From NCBI RefSeq assembly GCF_001577835.2, contig NC_029516.1:79587572-79651571 (forward strand): DNA of 64,000 bases, in the 5' to 3' direction. Shown here piece by piece: positions 60,001 through 64,000 of the stretch. The stretch's first letter is position 1. Each line of letters opens with the position of its first letter. The notes beneath the pieces were generated by a model. The model had not been told where the DNA came from. It saw only the letters and a list, made by a program, of their open reading frames with translations, and did no database searches. This DNA is from Coturnix japonica (lineage: Eukaryota; Chordata; Aves; Galliformes; Phasianidae). The position numbers and the translations under genes are program-made.

Positions 60001-62269
60001 AGGAATCAATTTGTCACATAGCTAATAAAAACTTAGGTTTGGCCCTTTTTGCATATTTTTCCCCATGTTCTAAATACAGTCCTGTACTTTTTATATTTGC
60101 TTTGTGGATGTTTCTTTTTCTTAGCGGTGATAACATTTGTGAAGCTGACCTGTATGCTGAGGCAGCTGCCAGAACTGCATTTTTCTTTACTTATTCAATA
60201 CAGTTCCTTGATGAAAGTTGTAATGTGCTGTAAGATCAGAGAGAGGTCATGCCTTTATGTTTTGATGCCTGAAACTTGAAGATGGCAAATTTCAGTATAG
60301 CTGAATATTAGAATGTGCCATCTGTGATGCACGTAGGGCTAATGGCGAAGGTGATGCTTGTAGGACCAGTATGCAAGTGTGTAGAGCCTGGCTGAGCTTC
60401 TCAGGTTGGTGAAAGCCTTGCTAGGTTTTATTTTCATCAGTATTAAATACTGCATTGACTTTATATACTCCAGATGTCAACAACCACTGTCAGCCCAACT
60501 GGACGGGAATAGCCAATGTTGTCTTGTTTCAAAGGAGACAGGGTTTGACTGAGCTGAAATTATTGGGGCTGTGGGGAAGGGAAGGTCTATGTGTAAACTT
60601 AGCAAAAAACTTGTGTTTACCTCTTCTCTAATTTAGCAAAGATTTGTTTGTCATTAACTTGGTATACAAAATCTGTCAGCATCAACTGTTTATGTTAGGA
60701 GCTCAGGAAAGTTTAGATAGATTGGCAAAAAAAAAAAAGTTGAACAGGCTTGGAAAACTTGTCTAAAATGTAAATACATTTAAAAAAATTACATCAAGAT
60801 TCTGTAGAGACTGGTTTTCTAAGACTTTTCTGTCTGTAATGCTTTCATAAACATGATTCTAATACTGATAGTAATGTAAGGCTGTAGAAGGAAACAGTAT
60901 TGCTCTCAGAGACCCCCAGGTAATTTTGGCATAGATTGAAGAATAAAATCCGGTGAAATAGATTATTTGTAAACAGGATTCGTACAGTAAGAAGTGAAAT
61001 AAAATTAGTATTCAGTTTTGAAGACATTATCTAGGAGCCTGGCGGATGAGTCTTGGGGTTCACACATGTATTAATGAGCTGAACAATGGAGGAAGGTGTC
61101 TGTGAGGACCTGATAGCTCATGCAGTCATAATGAAGTGAACAGAAGTAGCAGTTATCTCTTATGAGATAAGAAGACTTTTGCTGAATATGAAGAAGGTTA
61201 TTGCTGAATATATCACCTTCAAAAGCATGTTTACATTTGATTTTCAAATGACTAAAATGATTTAGTAGCATGGCTGAGCTCAGGTCACATTCCAGTTAAG
61301 AAACAGCTGCATCTAATTGACCTCGTGAGTCATGTATTCTAAGCCAAGTATTTGAGCTTTCCTTTTCAGATACTCTGAATGATCACTTAACCTTTCCTGT
61401 AATTACTTTTGATGCTTTCTGTTTGTAAAAACACTGTCTGATGCTATAGATCTGCAGAATTGGTCATTCACATCAGCTAAGCTTTGCATAGCCCATACTG
61501 AATTTATTTTAGCAGTGCCTTGTAGCAAGTGTTATTTGGATAAATGTGTTGTTTGAAATACCTGAAATATACTAAGAGCAGATGAGAACGTTCACTCCCA
61601 TAGCTATTACCCATCACATAAGTCTACCTTCCTTTCAGTACTAACATTTATGTCTCCTGGATGAGAACAGCACGGAAGATCTAGAAACAAAATAATGTCT
61701 GCAGTAAAATTAGTAATAGGGGTGAACTGAGAGCAGTGTGGTGTGCTCACATCACTTTGAACTAGGAGGGCTTCTCTGTTTAAAATCTATGGAGGGTCTA
61801 AGCTGAAAACAGGACGGAAAATTAATACTGAAATAAGCTAAATGATGGAAGATGCATTTGTTTATGCAGTAAGGACAGTCTGACTGCAAACCAGGTCGGA
61901 GCTGGTAGAAATCCTAGATTTCAAGCAGAGGCTTTGAGTACTGTCATCCCACTTAGGGGCAGAGCACACAAAGAAAGATGTGTCTGGTCCTCAGGTGCTA
62001 GACTAGGTATATAATATTTCTCAGTTGCCAGAATCATCCTCTTTAATTACTTTAGGAGTCTCAGGTATGACAGTAAAATAAAATGTAAGTAATCTACAAG
62101 GTACACTAGGAATTGTTTTCTGGTTTTTTTTGTTTTTGTTTTTTTTCCCCCTTTCAATATTCAACTATATATACAATAAATAATTAAACTACAACTTACC
62201 AGAATCTGTATTGTTGCTCTGAGCCAGCCTTACTAGAAGGCTGTACAAGAAGATCCATCTTATCAACAT
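51049..62269 (-). CDS. BTLA: BTLA, B and T lymphocyte attenuator (Ig-domain exon not located)
   Basis: Minus-strand exons: signal peptide 62269-62200 (MLIRWIFLYSLLVRLAQS, phase 1 end), stalk 54030-53995 (KSANTTTPSSK), stalk plus TM 53496-53362 (LHILYASVPVGLCCPFIFIC, then VFWSLRRYYG), linker 52542-52496 (KHKRTPSTPQRQESQ) and tail 51375-51049. All phases fit (204 aa without Ig). Matches to human BTLA: LRRYYGKH against LRRHQGKQ, RIYDSVPH against GIYDNDPD, the ITIM IYASLNHS against VYASLNHS, and the ITSM-type IEYASI against TEYASI. The Grb2-type YxN is lost (YDSV). BTLA binds HVEM through its Ig domain and recruits SHP phosphatases. No Ig exon was seen in the 8.2-kb intron, so it may be missing from the sequence, strongly diverged, or upstream of a wrongly chosen signal exon. 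The downstream exons are secure; exon 1 is less so. Confidence 0.9.
54770..54818 (+). repeat. CR1 LINE 3' tip
   Basis: AAACTAGATCATCATTAAGG then CCAAGCCAAGGCCATTGTATG is a diverged CR1 terminus within a BTLA intron. Confidence 0.6.
55265..55845 (-). repeat. CR1 LINE 3' fragment
   Basis: It runs reversed from AAATCACAGAGTTTAGGAGT through GTTCTCCAGGCTGAATAGTC and CCCAGAACTGGATGGAGTAG, the last being the CR1 ORF2-end region. It is about 580 bases long and moderately diverged. Confidence 0.88.
55846..62199. other. BTLA: Large first intron of BTLA, no exon found
   Basis: I read the minus strand here for a C-W-YxC Ig frame of ~110 codons and did not find one. Minus-strand open frames at 56757-56990, 57539-57760, 58786-59076 and 61071-61271 lack Ig spacing. 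A CTAT tetranucleotide run lies at 56996-57014. One plus-strand exon-like block (59490-59559) is bounded by a TTTTAG acceptor and an ACAG|GTAAGG donor. Confidence 0.4.
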
Positions 62270-63069
62270 GACTGGAGGAGGCTTTGTTCTCAGGACATGG
62301 TAGAGGAGGAGTTCCTGTGGGTTTGAAAACTGTAGCTCAGTTGGCCTCCTGCATCCTGTCAGGTTCACCCAGGGTACGTATCTGAACTGGTTTCCTTTTC
62401 TAGTTCTTCTGTTAACAAAATGCTGAGAAAAGGGGCAGGGAAGCAAAATAACATGCAAAAATCTGGTAGGTTATGCCATAGCATTAGCGTAGCTGAAATG
62501 TGAACTGCTTGATTGTTTTACAACATGTAAAAACTGCTCTGCAATTCAGGGTAAAGCATTTTTCACAATTCCCTGGCTTTGCTTACTATGCATCACAGCT
62601 GCATGTTCTTTTTAGTAAGATTCTTCTGCATTTGAGAATTTGATTTTATAAGCAGCAGTATAACAAGAACAGAATGCAAGACAGTATTTTAAAATTGTTT
62701 AATTCTTAGGTGTTATTATAATTCAACCTTAGTTACATAGAAGATCAAAATTAGGAAGCCAAACAAATTAGCTGTTTGCAGGCTCTTAGATATCAGAAAA
62801 ATCTGCCTCAGTTTTCATTAATTTACAATAGTCTGCACAATTTCCAAGTCTTAGCCTTCTTGTGGCACAGAGACAGGCAATCTAGGTTTGGATTTGGATC
62901 TGCTCCTCCAAAATTCTAACAGATGGAGAGGTCCTTCACAAAGTTAGAAGCAAACTAGAGATAAGCAGGAATTCTGTGTAGAGCAGCTATCACTTCTGAT
63001 TATAATGCAAACGCAACAGCGACAGGTAGTAATCAGGAAAGAAAATAATGCAGTTAAGAAATTCCTCAG
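62270..63069. other. BTLA 5' flank or 5' UTR
   Basis: The signal-peptide frame stays open upstream to about 62458, but the ATG at 62269 gives the best signal peptide. No TATA box or CpG cluster was seen. Confidence 0.35.
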
Positions 63070-63300
63070 CTTTCCTATGGGGCCCCTTCAGGTACTGGAA
63101 GGCTGCTATAAGGTCTCCTCAGAGCCTTCTTTTCTCCAGGCTACAGAGCCCCAGCTTGGTCCTCACAGAGGAGGTGCTCCACCCCTCTGATCATCCTTGT
63201 GGCCCTCCTCTGGGCCCACTCCAACTGTCTTTTTGTGCTGGGGGTCCCAGAACTGGATACAATACTCCAGGTGGGGTTTCATAGGAGCGGAGTAGCGGGG
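63070..63300 (-). repeat. CR1 LINE fragment (internal piece)
   Basis: TTTTCTCCAGGCTACAGAGC, GTGGCCCTCCTCTGGGCCCA and CCCAGAACTGGATACAATAC are reversed CR1 blocks; the terminal 3' end is absent. Confidence 0.82.
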
Positions 63301-63570
63301 TATGTTATGCTTTAACAAAATCTAGGTGATATTTTGGATAAAATAATGAAAAAGCTTTCAAAAAATTCTCTCTTAGAAGAGCCTAGCACAGTCCATATGA
63401 TTGGGAGTATCATATAGATGTTTGTGAGGATATAGCCTTACAAATACTGTAAACCAGCATAACTGGAAAACAGTTAAGAGAAAAACTACTGGAGTGTAAC
63501 TATCCACCCACATAACAAACTTCCACTGAAGACGAAATACTGGGACTGCACATTATAATTCTGAGTAGTG

Positions 63571-63584
63571 AAGACACCTAGTGG
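63571..63584 (-). promoter_or_regulatory. Weaker CTCF-like motif
   Basis: AAGACACCTAGTGG matches 11 of 14 positions of the motif seen at 44094. It lies upstream of BTLA and is a weak candidate only. Confidence 0.2.
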
Positions 63585-64000
63585 CTGAGTCCGGAGCCAG
63601 CATACACAGTAAAACTAATGTTTAAAGGGATGTGTTCTGGGCACTGTAATTTCTGCTTGTGATAATGTTGAGTTGCCCGAAGTTTATGCTAAGAATGTCA
63701 TAGTAGTAGTTGATACGTCATCTTTATATCCTCATTATGAAACTGAAATGTTATTCAGAGAGCAAACAATGAGAGAGAAAATGATCTCTCAAAAATAGGT
63801 AAATAGAGTTTAAATTTCACATTTGTTCCTCCTGATTTGATGAGCACGAGGAATAACCTTGGGAAATGGGGAGGAATTTTGTTGCTGTGGTCAATATCAT
63901 CTTATTACAAAGTTCTAAGGCATTTATAATGTCCTTTGACTCTTGTAAACTTTTTTTGTTGTTGTTGGGAGAGGGAGGGATTTCAATCCTGCTTTAGATA

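Noticed and set aside
61071-61271. Minus-strand frame with RDNCYFC, considered as a BTLA Ig end
   Set aside because: Cysteine spacing is too short for a V domain, and no Trp strand C is present.

Overview
The window looks like nuclear DNA of a bird, most likely a galliform such as chicken. It has many 3'-truncated CR1 LINE copies ending in ATTCTATGATTCTATG-type tails, small vertebrate exons with long introns, and a CD200-to-BTLA gene order like that of mammalian 3q13. No bacterial, CRISPR, tRNA or rRNA features were seen.

Layout. (1) 1.8-7.0 kb, + strand: a complete six-exon, CD200-like receptor gene. It has a signal peptide, one V-type Ig domain, a 21-residue stalk, a TM segment and a long basic/acidic tail, but no C-type domain in the spliced chain. 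All splice phases match (344 aa). A second possible 3' end reads through into an intron and stops on the first bases of a CR1 insertion. (2) 13.4-13.7 kb: a CpG-dense island, the likely CD200 promoter. (3) 15.9-19.7 kb, + strand: CD200 itself, with signal peptide, V, C and TM exons (259 aa) and a likely 3' UTR exon near 26.5-27.8 kb. (4) 27.9-51 kb: largely gene-free, with CR1 pieces and a strong CTCF-type motif. It also holds a weakly supported four-exon spliced ORF of unknown function (33.8-36.2 kb) and one orphan exon-like ORF (46.5 kb). (5) 51.0-62.3 kb, - strand: BTLA, with signal-peptide, stalk, TM, linker and tail exons. The ITIM and ITSM are clear, but I could not find the Ig-domain exon. 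(6) 62.3-64 kb: BTLA 5' flank with one CR1 piece.

Biology. The window holds two paralogous CD200-family proteins in tandem, converging on an inhibitory lymphocyte receptor (BTLA). CD200 is a short-tailed ligand that damps myeloid cells through CD200R. BTLA is an inhibitory receptor that uses ITIM/ITSM tyrosines. The first gene keeps the CD200-type V domain but has lost the C domain and gained a long tail, so it is the most unusual item here. A decayed C-type exon may still lie in its second intron, next to an assembly gap.
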